Shown in pieces: positions 12,067-22,949 of a stretch of DNA of 64,000 bases. The position numbers and the translations under genes were made by a program. A model generated the notes under the pieces. The model saw only the letters and a program-made list of their open reading frames with translations, did no database searches and was not told the DNA's origin. Source of the DNA: Dolomedes plantarius (taxonomy: Eukaryota; Arthropoda; Arachnida; Araneae; Dolomedidae). The stretch spans positions 148,089,118 to 148,153,117 of the forward strand of contig OU015499.1 in NCBI GenBank assembly GCA_907164885.2, written 5' to 3'. Every line of letters starts with the position of its first letter. Positions within the stretch are counted from its first letter, which is position 1.

Positions 12067-12209
12067 GTAAACAACGAAACTGACCTCGAAAATCTTTAAA
12101 AAGTGCACCTAAAAATTTGATACACTATATCTAACCACACCCTAAGGGGCTTCCTCCAGTGTAGCAGGAATTCTTGACTTACAGTTTTCCTCTTTCTTTT
12201 ATTACGCAG
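12067..12209 (+). other. Candidate 143-bp intron upstream of coiled-coil exon
   Basis: Donor AG|GTAAAC at 12067 and acceptor TTTCTTTTATTACGCAG ending at 12209, with a pyrimidine tract of about 18 nt. Both sites are kept in unit 2 (36003-36144) and unit 3 (60246-60379). Reading phase does not join an upstream ORF, so the first exon would be non-coding. Confidence 0.4.
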
Positions 12210-12225
12210 AGCAAGGGTGGCAACT

Positions 12226-12777
12226 ATGAAAGAGCACGGAGATTATAACTCGGAGATGGAAGAATGGAATGCCTTGATAAAGACCGACAAGGTGACACTG
12301 GCGGAAGAACGTCGACTTGCCCTGGAGGAGAAGAGGAAAATGTTGGCTTCTATAAAATTATTGAAAGAGGAAAAAAAGAAGGAGAAAGCGAGAAGAAAGA
12401 AGGTGGAAAAGGAAATCCTGGCCGAAAAAAAGAAGGAGAAGGCGAGAAAGAAGATCGTGGAAAAGGGAATCCTGGCCGAAGAAAAGAAGGAGAAGGCGAG
12501 AAGGAAGAACGTGGAAAAGGAAATCCTGGCCGAAGAAAAGAAGAAACGTGAGGCCGAGGAAAATCTGCGAAAAGAGGCGAGAAGATTAGTCAGACGAGTT
12601 ATGTCCAAGGCCTCCAAACATATTGAAGAGCAGAAGAAAGCGGAAGAAATGCAGAAGAAAGCGGAAGTAAAGCAGGAGAAGAGGCTTAGGAAGGAAATCA
12701 GGAATATTATATCCAGGGCAAGCGAGAAGGTGACTGAAGATCGAAAAGTAGTCAATAAGGCTCGAAAGAAGAATTGA
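12226..12777 (+). CDS. Charged coiled-coil protein, unit 1
   Basis: 183 aa from the first ATG after a good splice acceptor at 12209. An acidic start (MKEHGDYNSEMEEWNAL) is followed by about 150 residues rich in Lys, Glu, Arg and Ala in long helical runs. Three 18-residue repeats (54 bp, 12370-12531) have the theme EEKKEKARRKNVEKEILA. The tail is basic. It is probably an intracellular helical or coiled-coil protein; I recognise no family. AATAAA at 12780 overlaps the end region, but is changed in units 2 and 3. The purine-rich composition also leaves the opposite strand open, so openness alone is weak proof of coding. The splice acceptor and conservation support a real exon. Confidence 0.5.
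   Translation: MKEHGDYNSEMEEWNALIKTDKVTLAEERRLALEEKRKMLASIKLLKEEKKKEKARRKKVEKEILAEKKKEKARKKIVEKGILAEEKKEKARRKNVEKEILAEEKKKREAEENLRKEARRLVRRVMSKASKHIEEQKKAEEMQKKAEVKQEKRLRKEIRNIISRASEKVTEDRKVVNKARKKN
12370..12531 (+). repeat. 54-bp in-frame coding minisatellite, 3 units
   Basis: Three 54-bp units encode 18 residues each. Unit 2 of the tandem array has five (36214-36483) and unit 3 has three (60540-60701). Copy number changes by whole 54-bp units, so the frame is kept. Confidence 0.8.
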
Positions 12778-13603
12778 AGAAATAAATTGAAAGTATTCAT
12801 TCTTCGAGCACATTGTGCCAGGGAGTATTTTTTTAATTTGTTCTTTTATCCTAGAGAGTATTATTTTGTTCTTTTCTTGATATGAAATTTGGATCAAAAA
12901 TCAAAATTTTCGAAAGTATTTTTTGATATAAACACGAGGATAATAGCAAAGGTACATTTTCGGCTAATTTTTGTATTTTTCGGTCGTGGCAAACCCACAA
13001 ACTATGGCTTGTGGTAAAGAGATACTTAAGGAAGAGATCGTTGGGGGCGGTGGGGGGGGGTTTCTTTTATCGAATAATTCTCCGAGTCATTCTATTTGAA
13101 AGGAGAGAATACGAATAATTTTTTTCAACATTGAAATAATGAGTTAAAACTCAATGACTCAGAAATCTGAGGATAAGTAACGACAACCGCAATAATGAGT
13201 ATCAATGGTTTGTAATTTTGTGAGGCATATTTGAGAATCAGTAGAAAATGTACTTTTGGTGGAAGCACTCGTAAAAATATGTGTTTGTGTGTTAGATTAA
13301 GCTAAATATATGTATATATTAAGTTAATGTTCATTTTATATTGTCGCAACTGTTCCTCTGTTTAGGCACGTGAAATTCTTACCAGAATCCTTTATTTTCT
13401 GTCTCTATTCCCAAATCACCGATTTTTGCGTTTTCAGGAAAATCAATATTTTGGGAAAAAAAAATTGCAGATTGTTTTCATTCGAAACAGTTGATGAATG
13501 ACCTACAGAATTTCACTGCCAAAGAGAGCGGAACAGTTGTTGATTTTACTTTTTTGGTCTTTGAAATCAAAATTGAATGCAAATTTCTACTTAACAGTAA
13601 TTT
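12778..13603. other. Downstream flank of coiled-coil exon
   Basis: AT-rich with a G-rich run at about 13043-13060, shared with 36730-37524 and 60948-61772. It probably includes the 3' untranslated region of the coiled-coil gene. No coding signal. Confidence 0.4.
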
Positions 13604-13945
13604 TCAATAGAGTAGCAATAGATGTAATGAAATAATAATGCATTTTATAGCAAAACGAAAAATTTACTTCTCCAATAAGAAACTCAAAAGATAATGCAAC
13701 AGTTTTCAATAGCACAATAGAGAATATATACAATAGAAAATAGCAATGTTATGAAGCAGATAATAGGATAACACCAGATATAACGGATAGAAATATACTA
13801 CAGCAAAAAAAAAGTGAAATAAGGAGATAATAGAAAGAATAGAAATTAAAAGTCAATAAAATTTAACAATAGAAATATGCAATAGAAATTTAAAATAGAA
13901 AATATGATAAAAACAATAAAAAATAGACAATAGAATAAGGCAATG
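13604..13945. repeat. Degenerate AATAG(AAA) repeat, unit 1
   Basis: About 340 bp in which CAATAGAAA, ACAATAG and AAATAGA recur at irregular short spacing. Unit 1 has diverged from units 2 and 3, which share an insert reading AGTTTACAATAG and a different middle section. Confidence 0.65.
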
Positions 13946-15880
13946 AGCGATGCAAAATATGAAAGTAGCCTAAACACCAGTGAGCAAATAAGCAATTAAC
14001 TAATTTTTTTTTTTGCATCTATCATCCATAGCTGTCGAAAAGAGTATCAAAAGATCAGCAGATTTCTGAAAATGATTTCACCACACTCACGACACACATC
14101 ATCTGCAGTACACTCAGAACATTTTCCACACACGTGCACAGTGAGGCATTCACACATTCAACACAAACATGCACATCTTCTGGAGCTGTTGTGTCTTCTG
14201 TAGGGGGTTGGTAGATAGGTGAGTGCTTAGTTGTCCGTGGCTGGGATTTGTTGGCGTCGTCTACGGTTTTGAGGGAAGGAGGGATCGTTAGGGATCGGAG
14301 GTTCCTGGACACTAGTCGAGATTTTGATGTTTTTCCCGAGGGGGGATGGGGGTTGGGAGGTCGTGCCGATCGTAGGAATGGCTCTAGGATTTTCCCCTAA
14401 AGGCAGCGTCTCGGGGGGTTTGCCATAAACTTTAAAAATTTAAAATGGTAGTTGTGTCCTCAATAACTGTATACTGGTGAATGTAGGGATCGTAGAGTGT
14501 CCGGGACGGGTGGGGGGTCCCCTCCGACGGGGTCCCACCTTATCGTGGTGGAGGGGTTTCAGGTTCCCAACGTTTGAGGCCAAAATAGTCAGATTTTAAC
14601 TGCAAACAGAAAGTGCTAACAAGATCTTGTCCGAGGTACGGCAGGTCTCAAGCCTGTGATCGTATTTGTGTTTGAACTCCGCATTCAACTCCGACGTGCG
14701 GTGGTCGGTTATAGATACGTCGAAAACTCTACTATTATCTACTTAAAATGCGGTAGATTTTAACCTCATTATTAATGAATGTTTTTAGCATGTTTTCTTG
14801 AGGTTACGATCACTATGACTCTTTGTCGTATAGGTGGATACCACCTAAAACTTCATCAACGTGTTGCGATTTGCATTCATCTGATGAGTGACTTGTTTTG
14901 TTATCGGTACGATGGGACCCGACCAAGAGGACCCTTTTAGTATACGTGTATAAAGGATAGAATGTGGATGGTGCGCTACACCTTGTTTATTGTTACATAT
15001 GTATTGCGTACTATATAAGAAGTAATCGTTTTCTACTTTTAATACTGATATGTGTGTGTTAGTTCCCACATTAAAAATCTATTCATTTCCTATCATTTTT
15101 TCCCGACCTTATTTGTCATTTCTTTCAATTTATATACTTACCATTTTCATCACGTATCTGAGACACGAAAATTCCTACCTTCTTCGAAGGGTCGTCTTAC
15201 ATTTCTTGTTCTTGGAAGTAAAATCGGTTTGGAGCGAGCATTTCATTACTTCGGCATTTCGCAGGTTTTGAACTTTGTTTATAGACTTCTTTGTATATCT
15301 TTGGACTTGGTTTTTGTCCTAGTCTTTGTATTTTAAACACGCCATTAGAAACAAAAACAAAAATAATTACAAGATGAAATGAAATTTTTGTATACGACGT
15401 TTTTAAATTTTCTGTCGAATCATATAAACTTGACAATTCTATGTATTAATAAATACTTATTTAAAATGTTTTTCATGAATTATCCCATTAACTTGACAGA
15501 AAATGATCAAATTCGTAATAAAGAGAGCAATTCTATTAAATTTTCAAGCAACGAAATTAACTGAAAAAGAATTAAAATCTGCTTAAAAATGGCTAAAAGT
15601 ATTAGAATAATGCATTGTCATCATGTTCTGAGCTATTCTAAAACTTTCAAATGTCTAGCTAGTCGCGAAGTTAGTTAAAAGCGATTGCAAGATTTGTACT
15701 GCAGACAAACAAGGCAGCGAATTTATAAAAACATGGCAATAAATACTTCGTTTCTTTATGGACTGGATTCTCCCACACACTAAAATTTATGCTGGAAAGC
15801 GGATAACTTTTTAGAGAGTGACCCATGTGACCATTCATCACAGCATCGAGTTTGTTAATGAGTTTGCCACACTATCACAT
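13946..15880. other. Conserved block with GC-rich patch and short minus-strand frames
   Basis: Shared with 37886-39794 and 62126-64000. A GC-rich island (about 14330-14560) stands out in the AT-rich surroundings and is unusually similar between units. Minus-strand frames at 14055-14312 (Cys-rich C-terminus) and 14845-15069 (74 codons) recur in other units. The second is continued after its stop by a related frame that is open only in unit 2 (38516-38764). These may be remains of an old element; none shows a recognisable domain. Confidence 0.35.
14055..14312 (-). pseudogene. Cys-rich 85-codon frame, unit 1
   Basis: Minus-strand frame, the same length in unit 3 (62213-62470) but interrupted by TAG in unit 2. 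The end holds HVCVECVNASLCTCV; one base out of frame the next stretch reads CGKCSECTADDVCRECGE, again with paired cysteines. Cys pairs in two adjacent frames suggest a frameshifted zinc-binding domain, but the TG-rich composition could also produce them. Confidence 0.2.
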
Positions 15881-16434
15881 AGAGTGAACCAAAAGTCTTG
15901 CCCTGATTATAAATATTTATCGCGCTCAAACTATTATAATTAGACCTATGTTTGTTTGGATATATTGTAAGTGCTGTTATAAAATTTTTATAAGACCATT
16001 TACCTCAGAAAATTTTAACGTGTGCCTCCTTGGTAGCTCGAAGAATGTCGAAGCGGTATTCCAGTTCCCACCAAGTGTTATTTAACATGTCTTCTGTTAC
16101 AGTACACACAGTACATGTTTCGTCTAGGAAATCACGCACTAAAGATCCCCAGCGTGGGGGTGCGACATCTTTCTGAAAAAGTTGCAATACGTCTAAGTAA
16201 ATGTTAGGGGTACGCTTTTTGGGCTTTCTCTTGAATTGACGCTATTCCGGCCGAAAATGATGTCCTCTATTCAATTATTCCCGAGTCCTTCTTGAAGGAG
16301 CACTCGCGTCATTTTTTGCACAAAAACAAACTACTAAAACTGACCTATCCAACGATACAAAAGTTACTTTATTATAGTAAACGGTTATTTTGTAATGAAT
16401 TTTTATAATCAGGGCAAGACTTTTGGTTCACCCT
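15881..16434 (-). mobile_element. IS630/mariner-like MITE, unit 1
   Basis: Inverted ends of about 30 bp: AGTGAACCAAAAGTCTTGCC near 15883 and its complement near 16432, both continuing CTGATTATAAA. The homologue is at 39795-40367. The inside is short and retains only two separated pieces of a transposase on the minus strand, so it is an internally deleted derivative. Confidence 0.8.
16005..16187 (-). pseudogene. Transposase remnant inside the MITE
   Basis: The 60-codon frame joins LFQKDVAPPRWGSLVRDFLDE, related to the second-Asp region (QQDGAPPHW-type) of arthropod mariner/IS630 transposases, directly to MLNNTWWELEYRFDILRAT, which belongs at the C-terminus. The DDE Glu region between them is missing. 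The family is named from memory of its motifs. Confidence 0.65.
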
Positions 16435-16449
16435 TGTGTCATTTTAATA

Positions 16450-17991
16450 CACACTCACTTCCAAAATTTAAGCACGGAAAGGAAAATGTTAATTTCCGTA
16501 AGCCAATCTGTATTAAAGAATCTGAAATTTGCTGCAAAGGTTGAAGGAAGAATACACATATGTTAGGAAACAGCCAATCACGGTTTCGCGTCGAGAAATA
16601 TGCAAAACATGCAGTCGTAAAAGAAGCCGGCATTGTGAAGGGTTACAGGAGTCGTATGTAAGTGCTGATGAAAGGTGTTTAGAACATTCGTACGATTCGT
16701 TTACAAGCTAGACGTGTTTCTATGGTTTCCAGAAGATGAGTGGAAGTTTCTGTGCGCAGTTGGGCTGTCGGACGCATTGAAGCAGGACAGTCTATCACAA
16801 TTGTCGCTCTTTTCTTCGGCGTTCGTCGTTCCGAAATTTCACTATTAGGGAAACAATTCCAAACCAGAGAAACATTTGTCCGAAGAACTGTAGTCGGCAG
16901 TCGAAGAGTTACGACCCCCACGGAAGATCGATATATTGCTGTTGTAGCCGAGTGGAATCGAAAATCGACCTCCCCACATGTGACATTTATGGTTGCAGCG
17001 GCCATTGGTAAGACGATATCTACCACTACTGTTCGTCGAAGGCTACACATGTTTGGTCTGTATGCCCGGGTACAACGAGTCTGTGTTCCTTTATCCGTGC
17101 AATCCAGAGGGGCACGATTAACGTGGCGCCACCAGCATGTGAATTGGACTGTGTCTGTTTGGGGCAACGTTATGTTCACAGATGAGTCCAAATTTGCCTT
17201 ACAACCCAATGATAATCGTGTAAGGGTCTGGAGTGAACAAGGCACACGCAATCGGCCCGAGAACATCACCGAACATCACGCATTCCGCGGTGGAAGTATC
17301 ATGATCTGGACAGGGATTTCATTGGGATATCGCACCGACCTCCACATTAAAAGGCGAGGTTCTGTGACGGCTGTACGGTATCTAGATGAAGTCCTAGACT
17401 CTACTGCGAAACTGTACGTTGCAGCAGTTGGTCCTTTTTTCGTTTTAATGGACGATAATGCCCGTCACCATAGAGCTGCCATCGTTGACGACTTTCTGGA
17501 GAGTGAGGGGATGGCGCGTATGGAGTGGCCGGCTTACTCGCCGGACCTTAATCCAATTGAAAATCTTTGGGATGCCCTCGGCCGTGCTGTATGTAGACAT
17601 TTCCCACCTCCAGCCACTCTCAGAGATTTAAAAACTGCCCTACAGAAGGAATGGCGATTATTGGACTCTGCGGCGGTGGATCACCTCGTAACAAGCATGA
17701 TCACACGCTGTACACTTTGTATGAAGGTGAGGGATGCTCACATACCCTATTAATTTCGTTTTTGTTGTTCGTTATGCATTTAAATACCATTTTGTTAATG
17801 AGGCAAATATGACGTCATCTTATAATTTATGAAAATTCAATATTTTTTTTTATCTATGTATGCAATTCTTTGATTTGTTTCATGAATAAACATAGAGCTA
17901 CTTACTTGCAGCATTTCATGTCAATCAAAGCAGAACTTGTCCATTTTTTCGCTTTTTACTGCTCAGTGCTTAAGTTTTGGAAGTGAGTATA
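16450..17991 (+). mobile_element. Tc1-B, near-complete Tc1-like element (unit 1 only)
   Basis: A 1542-bp element with TA on both sides (16448-16449, 17992-17993) and inverted ends containing CTCACTTCCAAAATTTAAGC (left) and CTCACTTCCAAAACTTAAGC (right, read inward). Unit 2 lacks it at the matching site (about 40381). The insertion lies only a few bases upstream of the hAT-A target copy. Confidence 0.92.
16722..17753 (+). pseudogene. Tc1-B transposase, DD34E triad present, one early stop
   Basis: The natural ATG is at 16722, but the frame reads MVSRR then TGA (16737-16739). From there 337 codons are open to TAA at 17754. In that open stretch, residues 8-60 match the helix-turn-helix region (VGRIEAGQS). 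The catalytic Asp is in FTDESKFAL (about residue 148), the second Asp in MDDNARHH (239), and the Glu in NPIEN (274), with exactly 34 residues between the last two. The C-terminus is normal. Without the start, the next in-frame Met is near residue 84, which would drop the DNA-binding domain. It looks like a recently inactivated copy. Confidence 0.88.
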
Positions 17992-18059
17992 TATTTGGAA
18001 ATTGTTAGCATAGGCGTAGCATGTTTCTAACTTTTTTTTTTGTGGGGGGGGTAGGGTGG

Positions 18060-18250
18060 TGCACGAATTAGGGATGAGATATCGAAAGCAAAACATCGAT
18101 ATGAGTATGATAATAATATCGGTTATTAATATCGATATCAATAATATATCGGCACAAAAATATAGATATTTGAAAATATCAACCGTATTTCAGAATATTG
18201 ACTATATTTCAAAATATGCAGGATATTTAAAAATATCGATAACACATTTC
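18060..18250. repeat. ATATCGAT-rich left subterminal repeat of hAT-A
   Basis: ATATCGAT and AATATCGATA motifs recur from about 18075 to 18245, just inside the left end. The order is the mirror image of the block near the right end (1255-1385). Unit 2 has a shorter form at 40450-40560. Confidence 0.5.
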
Positions 18251-18292
18251 ACTATGCAGTCAATCGTATTCCGAGGAATGATTGTATAGTAA

Positions 18293-18297
<5 letters not shown>

Positions 18298-18332
<35 letters not shown>
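18298..18332. repeat. (TA)n microsatellite in hAT-A
   Basis: A run of about 17 TA units, much shorter at the matching position in unit 2 (40590-40604). Confidence 0.85.
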
Positions 18333-18334
<2 letters not shown>

Positions 18335-19290
18335 TAATGGTACTATAAAAAATGATTTTAATTTAATTCAATCAGATAACAACATTTAAATAAGCAGTAT
18401 TTTATCAAATTAAAAATTTTCTATTTAGAGAAAAAAAGGAATCGCAGTTTGGGTTAAGCAATGGCAACACTGAGTGTATGTAAACATATTGCAAGGAGAT
18501 ATTGGAGATAACCGGTTTCTGGACCGAAACCCTTGAGACAAGAAGTTTTTGTACGTCACAGTCCATTATTTGGAAAATGAAAAATTAGCTTTCTGCACCA
18601 TTGGAGTATTTGAAAAAGACCACAGCCATATTAGAGATTACATTTCTTCAATAATCCTTAATGTCCTACTGTACTGCGGTTTGAAAAATGAAAAACTAAA
18701 TTGAATGGTCACTGATGGAGGATCGAATATGGCTAAAGCCATCTCCTCAATTTGATCGCTTACCGTACAGTTGAAGCCGTATGTTCATGCCACTAGCTCA
18801 TGCCACTAAATGGAAAGGTGAAGAAAGTGGTGACCTGGTTCAAACACAATGTCCGGGCTTCATATGAATTGAGAGTAGAAAGTAATATGAAACTCATACA
18901 GGGTGTGGAAACACGGGGGAATTCTACTTAGGAAATGATCGAGTGCTTTTTAAGACTCAGCTCAACACCCAACAACATCATCCACCGACGCACATCGGCA
19001 CCAAGCATGACAACAGATGCAGAGAACTAAGATTTGCAGGAAATCATCCGGTTTATTGAGCCTCTTCTAAAAGCAACAAAACAGTTATCAGGAGATAAAT
19101 ACCCCACATTCAGTATCGCGATTCCAACAGCAACCATGGTAGAAAATAAATTTCCAAGATATTACATGCGTCTAATGTTGGCCTCAAACTGAAGGAACGA
19201 ATCTTGGAAGCGGCAAAAAAGGCTCATGGTTGAGAATTTAATAGCACTGACCGCAAGTACGTTATTGGACTACGGATTGAAGACATTATA

Positions 19291-20805
19291 CACTCATATC
19301 CATAAATTAAGTATAATGCCAGTTCCGGCAAATAAAGGTTCAGAAACAAAATAAACGTGACTTATTCATAAATCCCATTTATTAAACAGAAGATAAAGAA
19401 CAAAAAAGATGGTGTATGTATGATACCATTCATAAAATCTACGATTTTTGCTCCCTGGAGAAATTGTAAAAAATATCTCCTTTACAAAAACTTAATATTA
19501 CATGTTTGGTATGATGGTTAATACATTGCATGTCTCCCATGCGATGAAATACAGTTCGAACAATGCTTAGGCATGCTGAGTATAAAATGTTATAGCTGAT
19601 CTTGGAGGAGATTACTCCACTCAGCAAGAAATGCTCTCCCTAGTTCCGGTACACATGTAGGAGGTGGTTGGTCAGTTGCAACTCGTCGGCCAAGCATGTC
19701 CCACTCATGCTCTTTCGGATGGATATCGCTTTATCAGTCCGGTGAGAATGCTGGCCATTCCATACGGGTGATATCTTCAGATTGAAGGCATTCGTTTACG
19801 ATGTTTGCTCGGTGACGACGGGCGTTGTCAGCCATAAACACAAATTTTGCACCCATGGCACCCCTAAACAAACGTATATGTTGTTCCAGAATGATGTCCC
19901 GATAAATGTGGCCGTTCATGGTTCCTATTTGAATATGCAGATCTGATCTGGAACTCAGTATAATTCCACCCCAAACGAGCAATCATGCACCACCGTAACG
20001 GTGTCGTTCAATGATGTTGTCTTCGTTGTAACGGGTTCCTGGCGTTCTCCATATGAAAGTCCGACGTGAATCAGACTGCAAGCTAAATATGGACTCGTGG
20101 GAAAACATCACAGAAGTCCACTGTGACGATGTCCACATTGCATGTTCTCTAATCCAGGCTAATCGCTGCCGAAAGCGAGTTACCGTGAGCGAAGCACATC
20201 TTACAGGCCTGGGAGCATATAGACCAATATTTCCCAAAAGTCTGTACACGGTTTGCCATGAAACTGTGGTACCCGTGGCTGCAGACAGCGGAAGAGACAA
20301 GTCGGATTCTGTGCTCCGTCTGCTTCTTTTGACAGTTACTGCTAAATACCGGTCTTCATTCGGCGTTGTAACTCGGGGGCGACCTGTACTGTAACGTCTA
20401 CTGACATTTCCATCATCTTGACGTTGCCAAAGCCTAGAGATGACACTTTGTTCAATTCCAAGTTCCCCGGATACTTCCATCTGAGTACGACCGCATTCCA
20501 GGCGTCCGACATTTCTACCTCATAAAAAATCATCTGCATGCGTCATCTGTGTTATGACTATTCGGTTATGGCACGGAACGGCTTACAGAACTCTTGTGAA
20601 GAATTTTACTTCTTTGTCACTATTCCTTATATACGCCTCTCTTCCACTCTCTTCATTGTGACATACTATCGGCGTCATCTGGTGGCTTCCTGTAATTTGC
20701 ATATTATTCTTGAAGATGTGTGCGATAATTCTACAGGTGAAATTTTTACTTTAGAGTTCGATTTCCGTGTGATTCGGAATTATCCTTAATTTATGGACAT
20801 GAGTG
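19291..20805 (-). mobile_element. Tc1-C nested in hAT-A transposase, unit 1
   Basis: A 1515-bp Tc1-like element with TA at 19289-19290 and 20806-20807. The inverted ends begin CACTCATATCCATAAATTA (left) and CACTCATGTCCATAAATTA (right, read inward). It lies at the identical base in unit 2 (41627-43129), so it was inserted before duplication. Confidence 0.92.
19518..20546 (-). pseudogene. Tc1-C transposase, unit 1 (several stops)
   Basis: Starts MTHADDFL at 20546, but codon 9 is TGA. Open pieces run 20480-19983 and 19982-19734. The helix-turn-helix region and a GRPRVTTP linker are clear. The first catalytic Asp is changed to His (FSHES). The second Asp is kept (MADNARRH). After FSPD a stop precedes the Glu region. 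Family: Tc1-like, DD34E. Inactive. Confidence 0.87.
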
Positions 20806-22949
20806 TATTTCAGGGACCCTGAGACTTCTACCAAAGCTTTTAGAGAACTGAAAGGAATTTTGAAAAGCTCCCATTCACTGAAAAGTGAACACAGTTCCGA
20901 TTCTGACAAAGGAGAAGGACCTGAATCATCTATCTTTGGTGAACACTCCAAAATGGTTCAGAAAACCTGGAAGCAAAAATTTCTTTAGGAAGCTCAGATT
21001 TTCCTGATGAAAATGTGAGCAGCCTAAAGCCTGCCTTTTATTGGCGATCCTCTGAAGAAGCTGACATCAACTAGTGTCCGCTTTCTTTTTGGAGGAAATC
21101 AGTTGGATTGTACCCGGAACTATATGGGATTGCCAAGCGATATTTGGCTGCGACTTCAACATCAGTGCCATCTGAAAGAATTTTTTCTCAAGCCATATAA
21201 TTAACTCAGCCAGAAATTGTCTCACATTGAATTAACTTCTTTCCTCCACTCAGTGGGAGAAGAATTCTTTTTTTTTAATTAATGGACAATAATTGTTTTT
21301 ATTCATTTTTTGTTCTTTCTAGAGTTCATTTTTATATATTGAACAACTTTTGATTTTTTCACGCATTTTTTGATCGCTTACATTAAAAATTACTTTGTAT
21401 ATGTTAGAAATTATTTGTATTTAAATAAATAAATAATAATAATTTTATGTTTAATGCTTTTGCCTGATTTACTTTTGTATCTTTTTTAAATTAAATTTTT
21501 TAGATAAGCTATTCCCAATTGAAATCACTTTTGGGCTTTCATAAATTAGAATAATTAATGATAATATTTTAATTAAGTAATTTTTTATTTTATATTTGGA
21601 TACAATAATTCACCTGTCTGCAACTCTATACTTCTAATAAATACATATCTCCAGATATTTCAACACATTTAGCCTTGTTTACTTGATTGATATGAAACTT
21701 TCCGAGAGGTTTTATAGTGGAACTGACTTTCAAACACCTTAGTGAGGTGGAATGATTTGGTATATAATTCTTACTGAATAAATATTATAGGCCTTCTACT
21801 GCACCCTCTCATATGTTATCTATCTGTGATATATTATTATTTATATTATGTATAATTTATATATATATATATATATATGTTTCATATTTGTATGACTGTG
21901 AAGAATAAATTATAGAAGTGGTAGGAACAGTAATAAATTAATACAACTTGTGTTTAAAAATCACACAAGTACTTTAATTGTAATTAATAGGAAAACATTT
22001 TAATAAAATTTGTAATAAAACTACCTTCCAAATGCTCTTGGTTTAAGCGTGTGTAGTTTTAGTGTGATGGGTGAGCCTGTTGCTTACTACACAATTGTTC
22101 GAATCACGGAATGAAGCTTGATACAGCTACTCTGATTTCTTTTTCGACATTAATTTTCGAATGATATTGTCTCTTTATAATAGCAATTGCTGAAAGCCCA
22201 GCTTCGTACAGATATGAAGTTGCAAAGGGAATTAGAACAGTTATAGCTTTTGCACTTAGAATGGGATACTCATTTCTTATATATATCCAAAACTCCGTCA
22301 ATTCCAAACAAGCGAATTTCGCTTTCAGGTATTCGTCACTCGCTAGCTCAATTAGATTTTCTTCCTCTTGTTAATTGAATTCTTTTGGAGCTTCAACATG
22401 GAATGGATTTTGGATCCACGCAAACTTCTCGGTTTGGTCTTCTGCAAAGTACTTTGCGAATCAGTCAGTTAGTTTTGATACATGCTCTGTGAAAACTGTA
22501 AGCATGCTATGTGAAACCTTTTCTCCACTACAGACCATGTACTGCTCAAATACAGGAAAACAATCTTTGCCTCCACTATCATTCATTTTTCCTTTCCATA
22601 TCTTTAGTTTTTTCTTGAAAGATAAAATCTTCTCTTCACACTTCAATATATGCATGTTACTGCGCTGAAGAGAAACATTCACTGGATTAAGTTTTTCAAA
22701 TATGTCACACAAGTATGCCAGTTTCAGCAAAAAGTCTTGATTCGCAAAATTGATGGCGCTGACATGATCATTTTCTTTCAGGAAATTGTAAATTTCTTAT
22801 CGAAGTTCAAACGTTCGAGATAATACATTGCCACGTGAGAGCCAACGCGAGCTGCAGTAGTATATAAGGGTCGTGTGCTCGGGCCGGAAATCCTCGCATA
22901 GGCTTTTGAAAAATATGGCTTTAAGTAGCCTAGTTTTTATACAGTTTAC

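Larger units (their letters stand above)
18495..21235 (+). pseudogene. hAT-A transposase remains, split by Tc1-C, unit 1
   Basis: Homology is seen in several frames. A VTDGGSNM-type motif near 18710-18735 matches the second-Asp region of hAT transposases. A middle helical part (LEPLLKATKQLSGDKY) lies near 19050-19110. After Tc1-C comes YFRDPETSTKAFRELKG at 20806 and the C-terminal dimerisation domain around 21110-21235 (YPELYGIAKRYLA, SVPSERIFS). The family resembles ZBED1/Ac. Several stops and a 4-nt loss in the FSQAS region break it. The N-terminal BED finger is not visible. Removing Tc1-C rejoins the frame as LKTLYFRDPE. Confidence 0.82.

Noticed and set aside
12243..12800. 185-codon open frame antisense to the coiled-coil exon, and similar ones in the other units
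   Set aside because: A purine-rich coding strand leaves the opposite strand free of stops; its Ser/Phe-rich translation follows from composition.
13604..13945. CRISPR-like array
   Set aside because: Repeats are short, irregular and degenerate AATAG motifs without fixed spacers, in a eukaryotic context.
15050..15336. Overlapping plus-strand hydrophobic frames, repeated at 38972-39250
   Set aside because: Two frames over the same AT-rich DNA are both open, lengths differ between units, and the hydrophobic character follows from T-rich codons.
16740..16742. GTG as the start of the Tc1-B transposase
   Set aside because: GTG starts are not expected in a nuclear eukaryotic gene; the natural ATG is at 16722 and is followed by a stop, so the frame is treated as a pseudogene.
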